The notes: generated by a model not told the origin, from the letters alone. A stretch of DNA of 64,000 nt from Pseudomonadota bacterium (GCA_020161855.1 JAIUNJ010000002.1:248001-312000); one strand, 5' to 3'; positions 19,245 through 28,699 are shown, counted from the first letter of the stretch. Program-made: numbers and translations.

Positions 19245-21263
19245 TCACCCCTGTGGCTGCGCCAAAATGACGGCCAGCGGCGGCTCTCCGGCGGGCTGCA
19301 CATCGCTCCCCGCGGCACGCAGTTTGGCCAGCAGGTCGGCGGCCACGTCTTCAGGCACAGGGCTTGTCTTCGGCATCGTGTAGAGGCCGAAGCGCGGCTG
19401 GTTCTGCTCCAGCATCAGGCTGACGAGATAGACGGGCAGGCGTGTCCCGCCTCCGGCGTCCACGCTGTCAGCCGAGCGATAGACGCGCAGCACGTATCTC
19501 CGGCCCGCATCGGCCGGATCCTGGCGCAACGCTGTCAGCTTGGCGCGCAGTCCTTCATGCAACAGGGGCCGTGGCGGCACCCGGTCAAAGGAGGCCGACG
19601 GGTCGAAATAGTTCAGCGCTTCGCTCCAGCCCCAGGTGTCGTGCGGCACGTATCCGCCGGCGGCAGTCACATCGCGCAGGCGCTCAAGCGGTCCGATCCA
19701 TTGTGCTACGAAAATGTCCTCACGCCGCCCCGTGAGATCGATGCGGCGCGCAGGTGCCTGCTTCCAGGCGCCATCGCGCCAGGCGGCAAGCGAGAACTGC
19801 TCGACCGGATTGATCTTGGCATAGCGTTCGGCCCTGCCTTCATGGGTGAACATGAGGTCGGCAGACCAGGCGATGACGAGCGTCGCCAGCGCGACGCTGA
19901 TGAAGCGCAAGGGCATCAGACGGCGCACCGGATAGGCCTCCAGCACGAAGGCAAGTGCTGCCACCGGAATGAGCGCCAGCATGATCCCGCCCAGCACATC
20001 GCTCAGCCAGTGGGCCCCGAGATAGACACGCGAGAAAGCGATGGTGACCACGATCATGCAGACGAAGGAGAGCAGCGTGGCGCGGCTCCAGCGGCCCAAC
20101 GCCTGCCCGGCAATGACCGCCAGCAGGCCGAAAGCCAGGGTGGAAAATGCGGCATAACCACTGGGGAAGCTCCCCATGGTGTCGAAAGCAGAGGGATCGA
20201 GGCCGGGTGGCCTTGGCCGCGCCACCGCCATCTTCATGATCGAGGTCAGAATAATCTGCGCGATGATCGCCGCGGCAATGCCGAACACGGCAGGCCAGGC
20301 GCGCCGCACCGCAAGCCACAGCATCATCACGGCGCACATGGCGAGCAGCACCCACCAGTCGCCCAGCATGGTGAGGGCGACCATCAGTTCATCGCCCGGC
20401 GCATTGCGCAGTTCCAGCATCAGCGTCCTGACGGAAAGATCGATGCTGGAAGCGGAGTCGCGGTGCGAGATGCCGTAGAGCAGGTTCAGCAGCAGCCCGA
20501 GGCAGACGAAGGCGAGAAGGCCGAAGCTGAGCAGCCGTGCCGATGACGGATGCCCCGGGGCAATGCGGCGGCCGAGGCGGTGGAAGGGCCGTGACCCCAG
20601 GGTCTTGAGCCAGCGCGACACATTGCTGAGAACGCGCTGCGTGAAGGGTGACAGCAGGCCCGCCGCCAGAAGCCGCGTAAGCCAGCCGATGACGCCGAGC
20701 AACACCAGCAGGACGAGGATGACGATCACGAGGCGGCCGCTCACGTCACCGGCAAGAGCGAGGCCGTGGCCCAGCAGCATGCCGGGCAGGATATGGGCAA
20801 TGGCCCAGAACAGGCCCGACGAAACATTGACGGCGATGAAGAACGGCTGGTTCATGCCGAGCATGCCGACGATACCGGGCACCACCGCCTTCACCCCCGG
20901 CACGAAGCGCCCGAGTGCGATCGACTTGCCACCGTGATTGCGGACGAATTCCTCGCCCTTCATGACCAGCGACTGATATTTGTTGAGTGGCCAGAGCTGT
21001 TTCAGGCGGTCGCCGAACATGCGCCCGGCCCAATAGGAAACCTGGTCGCCGAGAATGCAGCCCAGTGCCGTTGCGGCAAAGACCGGCCAGAACTCGAGAT
21101 GGCCCGTGCCCACCAGCATGCCCGCCCCCACCAGCACTGCCGTCGAGGGAACGAAAAGGCCGATGATCAGCAGCGCCTCACCGAAGGCGATGAGGAAGAT
21201 GATGATCAGCGCCCATTGCGGATTGGCAGAGAAATAGTCGAGATAAGGCTGGATGGATTCCAT
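19245..21263 (-). CDS. DedA / PAP2 phosphatase / LssY-C fusion membrane protein
   Basis: 672 residues in three parts. Residues about 1-200 form a DedA domain (FGEALLIIGLFVPSTAVLVGAG.., ..GRFVPGVKAVVPGIVGMLGM..), a family of lipid-carrier flippases. About 260-450 is a PAP2 phosphatase with KMAVARPRP (C1), PSGYA (C2) and SRVYLGAHWLSD (C3). About 480-672 resembles the LssY C-terminal domain. It likely removes and transports lipid phosphates in the membrane. The normal C2 motif is PSGH; here the acid/base His is Tyr, which may alter or abolish phosphatase activity. Stands alone, divergent from the M16 pair. Confidence 0.8.
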   Translation of the reverse strand: MESIQPYLDYFSANPQWALIIIFLIAFGEALLIIGLFVPSTAVLVGAGMLVGTGHLEFWPVFAATALGCILGDQVSYWAGRMFGDRLKQLWPLNKYQSLVMKGEEFVRNHGGKSIALGRFVPGVKAVVPGIVGMLGMNQPFFIAVNVSSGLFWAIAHILPGMLLGHGLALAGDVSGRLVIVILVLLVLLGVIGWLTRLLAAGLLSPFTQRVLSNVSRWLKTLGSRPFHRLGRRIAPGHPSSARLLSFGLLAFVCLGLLLNLLYGISHRDSASSIDLSVRTLMLELRNAPGDELMVALTMLGDWWVLLAMCAVMMLWLAVRRAWPAVFGIAAAIIAQIILTSIMKMAVARPRPPGLDPSAFDTMGSFPSGYAAFSTLAFGLLAVIAGQALGRWSRATLLSFVCMIVVTIAFSRVYLGAHWLSDVLGGIMLALIPVAALAFVLEAYPVRRLMPLRFISVALATLVIAWSADLMFTHEGRAERYAKINPVEQFSLAAWRDGAWKQAPARRIDLTGRREDIFVAQWIGPLERLRDVTAAGGYVPHDTWGWSEALNYFDPSASFDRVPPRPLLHEGLRAKLTALRQDPADAGRRYVLRVYRSADSVDAGGGTRLPVYLVSLMLEQNQPRFGLYTMPKTSPVPEDVAADLLAKLRAAGSDVQPAGEPPLAVILAQPQG

Positions 21264-21429
21264 TACGTGCCGGTCGTTGTCCCTCGTTCGCGGTCGTCCC
21301 TAAACATATTCAATCCGATGCGCAAATGAACCCTTGCTCATTGTAATGTTTGCGGCCGTGCATTGGACCTGAAATCGGCACAATGATCCTCTTCATCGTG
21401 CTATCGACGCCCCGCCCACAACTGGAATC

Positions 21430-22815
21430 ATGGATCTTCCCAGCTTGACCCACATTCTTCTCCGTTCCTCACGACATCTGATTCTGCGCGCCACGCTGGC
21501 ATTCGCAGCACTCCTGGCGCTGGCCCTGTTGCCTGCGGGCGCGGAAACGGCCCCGCCCAAGCGCACCATCCTGCTAGTCGAGGTGGAGAACACGCTCACC
21601 ATCAGGCTGCAGTATTATTTCCCGGTGGGCTCCGTGCAGGAGACGATTCCGGGTGTTGCCCACTATGTCGAGCACACCAAGTTCAAGCATGATGGCGGCG
21701 CCAAGGCCGCCGCCTTCAGTGCTGTCGCTGGCAGCCAGTTCAATGCCAGCACCACGCATCGCTTCACGCGCTATGAGCTGGGCACGACGCCCAAGGGCTT
21801 TGCCGCCGCGCTGGATTTCCTGGCCTCGCTGCATGAGCCGCTGAAGCTCTCGCCCGGCGACATGGAAACCGAGCGCTCGATCATCCAGCAGGAACTGGCG
21901 CAGCGCATGAACGCCAATCCCGACACGCCCTTCTTCCTCGACTTCAACCAGCAGGTTCTCTCCGGCTCCTATCTGGCGCGCTGGCCCGGTGGCACACCGG
22001 AAGACATCGCCAAGGTGACGCGCGAGGAGGTCAAGGCCTTTGCCGACAAATACTATCCCGATGCCTCCACCTTCCTCGTCATCGTCGGCAGGCCGTTGCG
22101 CGATGTCGATCTTGCCAGCCTCAAGGCACATTTCCCGGATGCCGCCGTGGCCCGTGTCCGCGTGCCGCCCGATCGCAAGGTGGTGATCGACGATGCGGCG
22201 CTGGCAGGCTTCAGCGATTTCCTGCCGCCGGAGCCCGATGCCACATTCCCGTCCGATCCGGTCTCGGTTCACAAGCTTTCGGCCTTCGCCAAGGCCGACA
22301 CCTATGTCTATCTGCGCCTGATCAAGGGGCCGACGGGGCTTGATCAGCTTGTCGCCGGCAGGCTCCTCGACAATGCCATCGAAAGCCGCCTGCCCGAGGG
22401 CCTGCATGATCTGCTGGCGGAAGATGCCGCACTCATCAATGATCCCTCGGTCTCGCTCAACGAGGCCCAGGAGGGCTGGTGGGTGTTCACCCTGCGCGGT
22501 ACGCTTCTGCCCGGGGTGAAGCCCGCGCAGGTCCGTGCCGTCATCGATGCCTATCTGCCGGAACTGGCGAAGAACGGCATCTCGGAGAAGTCCTTCGAGC
22601 GGCTCAAGAAGCGCTTCTTCCTGCGCGATGAATGGGAGGATCCAGGCAGCCGGGCCACTGTCATCGGCGGCGACACCGTCAACCAGGGCTATGACTATGC
22701 CACCCGCTGGAAGGAGCGCATGCGCAGCCTCACCCGCGAGGAGGTCAATGCCCTTGCCGCAAGCCTGGCGCAGCCGGTCCGTGTCGGCGAAGCCCATCTT
22801 GAAGCAGAGAGGTAA
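21430..22815 (+). CDS. M16 family zinc peptidase (catalytic partner)
   Basis: 461 residues. A signal sequence (about 20-40) precedes an M16 domain with the inverted zinc motif HYVEH (His78, Glu81, His82) and the downstream ETERSIIQQEL stretch holding the distal Glu. M16 peptidases of this size pair two half-clams into a chamber that degrades small peptides, here in the periplasm. The gene is followed four bases later by a non-zinc M16 gene, so the two probably form one heterodimer, like processing peptidase beta/alpha pairs. Confidence 0.88.
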   Translation: MDLPSLTHILLRSSRHLILRATLAFAALLALALLPAGAETAPPKRTILLVEVENTLTIRLQYYFPVGSVQETIPGVAHYVEHTKFKHDGGAKAAAFSAVAGSQFNASTTHRFTRYELGTTPKGFAAALDFLASLHEPLKLSPGDMETERSIIQQELAQRMNANPDTPFFLDFNQQVLSGSYLARWPGGTPEDIAKVTREEVKAFADKYYPDASTFLVIVGRPLRDVDLASLKAHFPDAAVARVRVPPDRKVVIDDAALAGFSDFLPPEPDATFPSDPVSVHKLSAFAKADTYVYLRLIKGPTGLDQLVAGRLLDNAIESRLPEGLHDLLAEDAALINDPSVSLNEAQEGWWVFTLRGTLLPGVKPAQVRAVIDAYLPELAKNGISEKSFERLKKRFFLRDEWEDPGSRATVIGGDTVNQGYDYATRWKERMRSLTREEVNALAASLAQPVRVGEAHLEAER

Positions 22816-22819
22816 TTCC

Positions 22820-24130
22820 ATGAACCGGCGTCAGCTTCTTGCGGGCGGCATTGCCCTGCCCTTCCTGCTTTCACCACAGGCCCGTGCCGCACTCGTCTTC
22901 AAGTCTCCGGACAACGTGATCAGCAAGGGCGGACTTCCCTTCCTGCATGTCCGCTCCAATGTGCAGGACACGGTCGGCATCGCCATTGCCTTCCAGGGCG
23001 GCGATGCGGAAGACGGGCTCACCGGCCCTCTCGTCACGCAGACGGGCGTTGACCTCATGTTCGCGGGCTCGAACGGCATCGCGGAATCGGAAATCGTCGA
23101 AACCTTCCTCGATTCCGGCGGCTCCATGTGGCTCACCGCCAATGGCGACCGCACCAACATGCAGATCAAGGCACCCTCCGCAGGCATCCGCGGCGCCATC
23201 GAGATCGCCAATGTGGTCCTGCGCCATCCGGATTTCCTCGAGAAGAAGATTGCCCGCACCATCGAGGACAAGGCCCGCGGCGCCCGCCAGGCGCTCGCCT
23301 GGCCCGAGGCGCAGCTCAATCTTGCCTTCGCCAACGCCTTGGCCGAACCGCATCCCTATCTCAACAGTCTCGCACCCGAGCCCGACCGCTTCCTCGCTGC
23401 CACCCGCAAGGATTTCCAGGCCTGGCATGAGTCACGCTTCACCACGCGCGATGCCGTGGTCTGCGTGGTCGGTGACATCGATCAGGCCGCAGCCGGCGCA
23501 CTCGTCGATGGCCTGCTCAACGGCTTGCCGCAGGGCAAGGGCAAGCGTGAACTGCCGGATGTCGTCTTCAAGCCCACGCCCGCAGCACCTGTCCGTCTCA
23601 CCGTCGGCAGTGGCAACCAGGCCTCGCTTCTGGTGGCCGGGGCCTATCCGCCGACCCACACCGTCACCCTCGATATCGAGCGCACCCTTCTCACCTCGAT
23701 TTTCGGCGAAGGCATGAAGTCGCGGCTGAGCCGGGCCGTGCGCGAGACCCTGGGGTCGACCTATGGCCTCTCCGCCAGCCGCTTCGACAGCGACAAGCTG
23801 GCAACGCTCGCCATCAGTGGCCGCATCGACCTTGCCCGCGTCGATGACTCGATCGCCGCCGTTCTCGCCACCTGGGACAAGATGCGCCGCGACGGCCCCG
23901 ATGGCGATGAGATCCGCGATGCCCGCGCGTTGTGGAACAACCGCCTTGGCACCATCGAGCGCGACCATTCCGGCTATGCCCAGATGCTGCGCGACGAGGC
24001 CTCCTCCTTCGGTTCGCTCAATGATGTGGGCCGCGTGCGCGACATCGCCCTCAAGCTGCCGCTGGGCTCGCCCGAGGGCCTTGCCATCTTTGCCGAGAAG
24101 CCGCTGGTGCTGGTGTCCACGCCCGGCTGA
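22820..24130 (+). CDS. M16 family peptidase-like protein (non-catalytic partner)
   Basis: 436 residues with an N-terminal Tat-like/Sec signal (MNRRQLLAGGIALPFLLSPQARA). The M16 fold is present (..VGIAIAFQGGDAEDGLTGPLV.., ..LLTSIFGEGMKSRLSRAVRETLGSTYGLSA..), but the HxxEH zinc motif is missing; the Arg/Tyr pair of the substrate-binding C-terminal half is retained. This is the pattern of the non-zinc subunit. ATG at 22820 follows AGAGAGGTAATTCC, directly after the partner's stop. Confidence 0.87.
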   Translation: MNRRQLLAGGIALPFLLSPQARAALVFKSPDNVISKGGLPFLHVRSNVQDTVGIAIAFQGGDAEDGLTGPLVTQTGVDLMFAGSNGIAESEIVETFLDSGGSMWLTANGDRTNMQIKAPSAGIRGAIEIANVVLRHPDFLEKKIARTIEDKARGARQALAWPEAQLNLAFANALAEPHPYLNSLAPEPDRFLAATRKDFQAWHESRFTTRDAVVCVVGDIDQAAAGALVDGLLNGLPQGKGKRELPDVVFKPTPAAPVRLTVGSGNQASLLVAGAYPPTHTVTLDIERTLLTSIFGEGMKSRLSRAVRETLGSTYGLSASRFDSDKLATLAISGRIDLARVDDSIAAVLATWDKMRRDGPDGDEIRDARALWNNRLGTIERDHSGYAQMLRDEASSFGSLNDVGRVRDIALKLPLGSPEGLAIFAEKPLVLVSTPG

Positions 24131-24138
24131 GCCGGGGT

Positions 24139-24444
24139 TTACTGCGTGGCAGGCAGCACGTCCTTCTCATGGCAGTTCTTGCCCGGAATGGCCGTCTGCT
24201 CATAGGGATTGAGGGCGTGTTTCTGGCGCCGGTCGTCGCAGGATGGCATGGGCTTCACCAAGGGCCCCGGGATGCCCTCATAGAAGGCCTCAAAGGGCAA
24301 GGTGTCGTGAAACCAGCTCTCCTTGCCTTCCCAGTTCACAGCTTCGGCGCGTGACGAGAAGGCCACAAGACAAGCGGCGAAAAGCAAGCTATGACCCGCC
24401 GCCCAGCCATGTCGTCCGAAGCCCAGAACCTTCCTGCCCTGCAT
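24139..24444 (-). CDS. Possible small secreted protein
   Basis: 101 residues from ATG 24444. A hydrophobic segment (about 13-31) ending SRAEA looks like a signal peptide, and the mature part (about 66 residues) has two cysteines (PSCDD, GKNCHEK) and a compact Trp/Pro-rich sequence unlike shadow frames. I do not recognise the family. The 5' end overlaps the start of the MFS gene on the other strand by 54 bases; an in-frame TTG at 24387 would avoid the overlap and still keep most of the signal. It converges on the M16 gene (8 bases apart). It could be chance coding. Confidence 0.45.
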   Translation of the reverse strand: MQGRKVLGFGRHGWAAGHSLLFAACLVAFSSRAEAVNWEGKESWFHDTLPFEAFYEGIPGPLVKPMPSCDDRRQKHALNPYEQTAIPGKNCHEKDVLPATQ

Positions 24445-25965
24445 ATTCCGCTCCTGCCGCGCTGGATTGGCTATGTCGCTGCCTGCATCGGCATGTTCAT
24501 GGCCATCCTCGATATCCAGATCGTGGTCACGGCCCTGCCCCTGATCCAGGACGAGCTGCGCATCGGCGCCGATCACATGAGCTGGATTCAGACAGCCTAT
24601 CTCATCGCCGAGGTCGTGGCCATCCCGCTCATCGGCCTGTTCATGCGCGTGTTTTCCATGCGCTGGCTCTTCGCGGCGGCGATCTCGGCCTTCACCCTGG
24701 CCTCCATCGGCTGTGCCTTCAGCAGCGGCTTCTATGACCTGCTCGTCTGGCGCGTCATACAGGGCTTCGCTGGCGGTGTTCTCATTCCGCTTGTCTTCTC
24801 CTCCATCTTCCTCCTCTTCCCGCGCGGCTTCGAGCAGACACTGGCCACCACCGTTGGCGGCTTCCTCGCGGTGCTGGCGCCCACGCTGGGGCCCATCGCC
24901 GGCGGCTGGCTCACCGAGCACTATTCCTGGGAGTGGATCTTCCTCGTCAATGTCATCCCCGGCATTGCCGCCTTCGTGGCTGGCCTCGGCTGCCTGCCCA
25001 AGGCCAGCATCAACACCGGCCTCCTGGCCACGCTCGACTGGATTTCGCTCGTCTGCTTCGGTCTGTCGCTGGCGCTCCTCATCGTCGGCATCAAGGAAGC
25101 GCCCACGCGCGGCTGGCTCGATCCCGTCGTCATCGGCTGCTTCCTCGTCTCGATCCTCATGCTGGCGGTATCGGTGCAGCGCCCCCGGCCCGCCATCATG
25201 TATCACCTGCTGAACGACCGGGCGCTGGCCTTCGGCTGCGGCCTCAGCTTCGTCCTCGGCTTCGTGCTCTACAGCGCCGTCTATGTGCTGCCCGTGTTCC
25301 TCGGTTTCGTGCGTGGCCATGGCCCGCTCGCCATCGGCCTCATCACCATTGTCATGGGCATCGCCCAGATCGGTGCGGCCCCTGTGGTCGTGCAGCTTGA
25401 CCGCTACATTGACGCGCGCCTCCTCACCGCCGTCGGCTTCATCGCCTTCGGCGTCGGCCTCGCGCTCGACGGCGACCTGACGGTCAACTCCGACTACAAC
25501 GAAGTCTTCTGGCCGCAGATCATCCGCGGCCTGGCCGTGGCGCTCTGCGTGCTGCCGCCCATCCGGCTTGCCCTCGTGCTCCAGCCCAAGGACAAGGTCA
25601 GCGACGCCTCCGGCCTCTTCAACGTCATGCGCAACATCGGTGGCGCCATTGGCATTGCCATCATGGATACGGTGATGTTCTCGCGTACGCCGGAACATGC
25701 CGACCGCGTGATGGAGCTGATCAGCAACGACCCGGACAAGGCTGCCGCCGTGCTCGGCATCAATGTCGCCGACCTGCCGACGCCTGACGACGCCATGAGC
25801 ATGATGGGCATCATGGACCTGATCCAGAACGCCAGCCTCACCATGGCGATCAACGAATGCTGGTGGCTGCTCGCCGCCGTGTGCATTCTGCCCTTGCCGC
25901 TGCTGCTCTGGCTGGGAGATGTGCCCAGCGCCACCCACTACAGCCGCAGGAAGAAGGACGATTGA
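24391..25965 (+). CDS. DHA2-family MFS drug exporter
   Basis: 524 residues with about 14 membrane segments. The opening GMFMAILDIQIVVTALPLIQDEL is the DHA2 signature region, followed by RVIQGFAGGVLIPLVFS and the antiporter motif C-like LAVLAPTLGPIAGGWL. EmrB/QacA-type proteins expel lipophilic compounds using the proton gradient. No EmrA-like adaptor is adjacent. ATG 24391 is assumed; ATG 24409 is an alternative and neither has a good ribosome site. The gene downstream follows after 15 bases. Confidence 0.87.
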   Translation: MTRRPAMSSEAQNLPALHIPLLPRWIGYVAACIGMFMAILDIQIVVTALPLIQDELRIGADHMSWIQTAYLIAEVVAIPLIGLFMRVFSMRWLFAAAISAFTLASIGCAFSSGFYDLLVWRVIQGFAGGVLIPLVFSSIFLLFPRGFEQTLATTVGGFLAVLAPTLGPIAGGWLTEHYSWEWIFLVNVIPGIAAFVAGLGCLPKASINTGLLATLDWISLVCFGLSLALLIVGIKEAPTRGWLDPVVIGCFLVSILMLAVSVQRPRPAIMYHLLNDRALAFGCGLSFVLGFVLYSAVYVLPVFLGFVRGHGPLAIGLITIVMGIAQIGAAPVVVQLDRYIDARLLTAVGFIAFGVGLALDGDLTVNSDYNEVFWPQIIRGLAVALCVLPPIRLALVLQPKDKVSDASGLFNVMRNIGGAIGIAIMDTVMFSRTPEHADRVMELISNDPDKAAAVLGINVADLPTPDDAMSMMGIMDLIQNASLTMAINECWWLLAAVCILPLPLLLWLGDVPSATHYSRRKKDD

Positions 25966-25980
25966 TCCGGTAGGCCCACG

Positions 25981-26751
25981 ATGCAGGATTTCCCCTACAA
26001 TCTGCCGCTGCCGCCCCTCCTGCTCTTCTGCCTGGCCGTTGCTGCGGCCTTTGCCGCCCTGATCCATTTCGGCCTCAAGATGGCCCCCGGTCCCCGCCTC
26101 GCTGAACGCAGCAGTGGTATTGCCCCGGTCATGCAAAGCATCGTTGCCGTCTTTGCCGCGCTCTCGGTCACCTTCCTCTCAAACACCGTCTGGCGGGCCG
26201 AAGACCTCGCGCGCGAGGCCGTTGCCACCGAGGCCCGCAATCTCCACCTTGTCGTCACCTACGCACGGCAGATGCCCGAGGCCACGGGCGCAGCGATTCT
26301 GGCCAATGCAGCTGCCTATGCCGCCGCCGTCGCGGGTCCCGAATGGGTGAGCATGGTCGATGAAGGCGCCCACCCCGGTGCGGAAGCTGCCCTGCGCTCG
26401 CTTTATGCCGGTGCGGTGCTTCTCGCGCCGGGAGACACCATGCGTGGGCCGCTACTCTCCGCCCTCGACCGTCTTTCCTTTGCGCGCGATGCCCGCCTCG
26501 CACAGGCGCAGGATGCCGTCAGCCCGACACAATGGACTGTGGTTCTCGTCTTGATGCTTCTGCTGCTCGCGGTCGTCGCCATCTGCCATGGCAGGGATGC
26601 CAGGGCCCGCGCCATCGCGCTTGCCTTCTCCGCTGCGGCCATCGGCATCTCGCTTTTCGGCATCCTCGCCCACGACCAGCCCTTCATCGGCCATCTGGCC
26701 ATCACGGCAAAGCCGGTTCTGCAGGCAGCGGCGTCAGCCCCGCCGGGCTGA
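25981..26751 (+). CDS. DUF4239-like membrane protein
   Basis: 256 residues with four predicted membrane segments: about 8-28, 48-63, 180-198 and 208-225. The phrase ..VMQSIVAVFAALSVTFLSNTVW..EDLAREAVATEARNLHLVV.. resembles bestrophin-like DUF4239 proteins, in which a helix rich in Arg/Glu follows the second segment. The function is unknown; distant similarity to bestrophin channels is the only lead. It starts 15 bases after the MFS stop and is probably co-transcribed with it. Confidence 0.55.
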   Translation: MQDFPYNLPLPPLLLFCLAVAAAFAALIHFGLKMAPGPRLAERSSGIAPVMQSIVAVFAALSVTFLSNTVWRAEDLAREAVATEARNLHLVVTYARQMPEATGAAILANAAAYAAAVAGPEWVSMVDEGAHPGAEAALRSLYAGAVLLAPGDTMRGPLLSALDRLSFARDARLAQAQDAVSPTQWTVVLVLMLLLLAVVAICHGRDARARAIALAFSAAAIGISLFGILAHDQPFIGHLAITAKPVLQAAASAPPG

Positions 26752-26827
26752 TGACGGCGTGCGCCCCGTATCGTCTGCGTCCATTGAATGGATGGCTGCC
26801 ATCAGCTCCATAGACATAGACATGGAG

Positions 26828-27568
26828 TCACTTCGTCCTGAAGGACATGCTGTGAATTCTATTCTTGAAATGATAGACTGGCAGAGCCTGATCCCTTCCA
26901 ATAGTGCCGACGAGCTGATCCAACCAGGGGATGATGCGATCGACCTGTCCCGTGGTCAGTTCCTCTTCGGTTATCTCAAGCAGAATGCTGCTCAGTAAAA
27001 AGCCCGGACCAAGGGTCTCGGCCGCGTTTTCCGGCTTCACTTCCATAACCGACTGGGGGTCGGCAAGATTCGAGAAGGTGACCAGCAACGGATAGTTCTT
27101 ATGGGGCACTGACTGCGTGGCGCGAAGCTTTTCAAGCGCGGAGTAAAACGCGTTCCATTCTGTATCTGGGCCCGGATAGTGGCCAAGCACCTGCTTGCTG
27201 AACGTTCTCACTGCCAGATAGTCGGCACGGCCCTTTCCATCCGTCTCAACCAGCGCGAACAGGTATTTCCCATTGCCGAGATCGACCACTGTTGCATCAC
27301 CTTTGATTCTCAGGCTGTTGCCCCCTCCAACCCCGAGGAACAGGTCGCCGATCGCTGCCGATATCTGGACGACGGCAGAACCGGTTTTCAGGCCATCGGG
27401 CGTCCACACCTGGACAGTCAATTTCTGGCGCCAGCTGTAGTGTTCCTGGCATCCGGCCAACACCGGCGCGAGCAGCAGCAGGAGGACCAGCGCCAGCATC
27501 CGCCGCGACGCCTGAAACAGCTTCGCCGCGCGGGAAGGCAGAATCCGCAGGTCACCCAGCACTGGCAT
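26828..27568 (-). CDS. Lipoprotein, tandem paralog 2
   Basis: 246 residues. The hydrophobic signal (about 24-37) ends in a lipobox LAGC, so it is probably lipid-anchored. The mature part shares with its upstream neighbour the phrases W-x-QKLTV-x-V, TP-x-G, SGSAV (here TGSAV), G-x-ATVV, YPLLVTF and TLGPG/TFGPG, indicating a duplicated gene. I do not recognise a named family. It follows its paralog by two bases in the same frame of transcription. The start could be ATG 27568 or ATG 27499, which begins right at the signal. Confidence 0.7.
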   Translation of the reverse strand: MPVLGDLRILPSRAAKLFQASRRMLALVLLLLLAPVLAGCQEHYSWRQKLTVQVWTPDGLKTGSAVVQISAAIGDLFLGVGGGNSLRIKGDATVVDLGNGKYLFALVETDGKGRADYLAVRTFSKQVLGHYPGPDTEWNAFYSALEKLRATQSVPHKNYPLLVTFSNLADPQSVMEVKPENAAETLGPGFLLSSILLEITEEELTTGQVDRIIPWLDQLVGTIGRDQALPVYHFKNRIHSMSFRTK

Positions 27569-27570
27569 CT

Positions 27571-28290
27571 CTATCGTTCCGTCTTGAAGTGGCTGCTGCC
27601 GAGGTGATTTGATAGATTTGGATTCTGTACGTTGCTGAACTTGCTTCCGTCAAAATACACATCCAGATGCCTCTCGAACCATGGAAGCAGCTTGACGATT
27701 TCATTCGTCAGCGGCTCATCGGTGATCTGCACTTCGATCCTCTTGAGGCTGTAGCCGGGCCCAAAAGTGCGGGCCAGATCGTCCGGGTCAACCTCTCTGA
27801 CCGTGCGGGGATCGTTGATGTCGTAGAAGGTTACGAGCAGCGGGTACATGTTCCTCGGAACAAGCCGGCTTTCCCGCGTCTTCACAACATAGTCGAAGGT
27901 CACCTCCGCATCGTCGTTTCGGTTTTTACGGTACACGGTTGAGGCCAAAGCCTCTGTCTTGAGGCCACTGAGCACTGCAAACATGTATCGACCCGGCGCC
28001 ACCTCGACCACAGTCGCCTCACCCCGGATGGTATAGGAGATGCCATTCGCCATCGCCGGGAGCTGTCCGAGCAGCACCTTCTCGTAGATCACCGCCGAGC
28101 CTGATCTCTCCCCGGCGGGCGTATCCACCACCACAGTCAGCTTCTGGTGCCATTCCCAACTGGGCAGGACGCACCCTGAAAGCGGCAGGGCGAGCAGCAC
28201 GAGCAGAGCAGACAGCGTCCAGATGATCCGAGCGCTCCTCTCCGATTCCGGTGGCAGCGTTCTTGCTGTCGAACTGCAAAGTGCCGTCAT
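27571..28290 (-). CDS. Lipoprotein, tandem paralog 1
   Basis: 239 residues from ATG 28290; the frame extends upstream to a TTG but the extra 50 residues are not signal-like. The hydrophobic segment (about 22-38) ends in lipobox LSGC. The mature protein (WEWHQKLTVVVDTPAGERSGSAV.., ..TIRGEATVVEVAPGRYMFAVL.., ..NMYPLLVTFYDINDPRTVREVDPDDLARTFGPG..) parallels the next gene throughout. Function unknown. It is the first gene of the two-gene unit and has a good sigma-70-type promoter at 28440-28468. Confidence 0.72.
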   Translation of the reverse strand: MTALCSSTARTLPPESERSARIIWTLSALLVLLALPLSGCVLPSWEWHQKLTVVVDTPAGERSGSAVIYEKVLLGQLPAMANGISYTIRGEATVVEVAPGRYMFAVLSGLKTEALASTVYRKNRNDDAEVTFDYVVKTRESRLVPRNMYPLLVTFYDINDPRTVREVDPDDLARTFGPGYSLKRIEVQITDEPLTNEIVKLLPWFERHLDVYFDGSKFSNVQNPNLSNHLGSSHFKTER

Positions 28291-28439
28291 GATCTGGTTC
28301 CGATTGCACCGCCCGGCAGGGACCCCTGTTTGGGCGCAATCCTGCCTGTTCCCACACGTCTTGCCTCGCCGTCGTCCTCGTGGGCTTGCAGGACTATTGG
28401 CGGGCTGGTTCGTCTGGATACAGTTCTGGATTGTCCACA

Positions 28440-28468
28440 AATCTAGTGAAACACCGCGCGGTTGTCAA
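28440..28468 (-). promoter_or_regulatory. Sigma-70-type promoter of the lipoprotein pair
   Basis: On the minus strand a perfect -35 TTGACA (28468-28463) is followed after 17 bases by TAGATT (28445-28440), 4 of 6 to TATAAT. Transcription would start near 28433, giving a leader of about 140 bases before ATG 28290. Confidence 0.55.
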
Positions 28469-28699
28469 GCACTAATTTCCTTTGATTTGCTTTTTTAGCT
28501 ATCACACTGATTCCAGCCCGAATCCCCCGCCCCGGCCGCCCGGCCCCGGCGCCGGCATGGCAGAAACCCGACATGCATCTGTCGTTTTTGCACTACCGAA
28601 GGAGCGGCCGCCGCCCGCTGCCCTGCAAATTTATTTGGCTCCCTCGCCCCTCTTTTCTCTTGACGGAGTCAAGCCCAAAGCGCCGCCGCTCCACAACCT

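Noticed and set aside
24445-26136. Upstream part of a 665-codon minus-strand frame over the MFS gene
   Set aside because: Only the last 101 codons look protein-like; the rest is antisense of the exporter.
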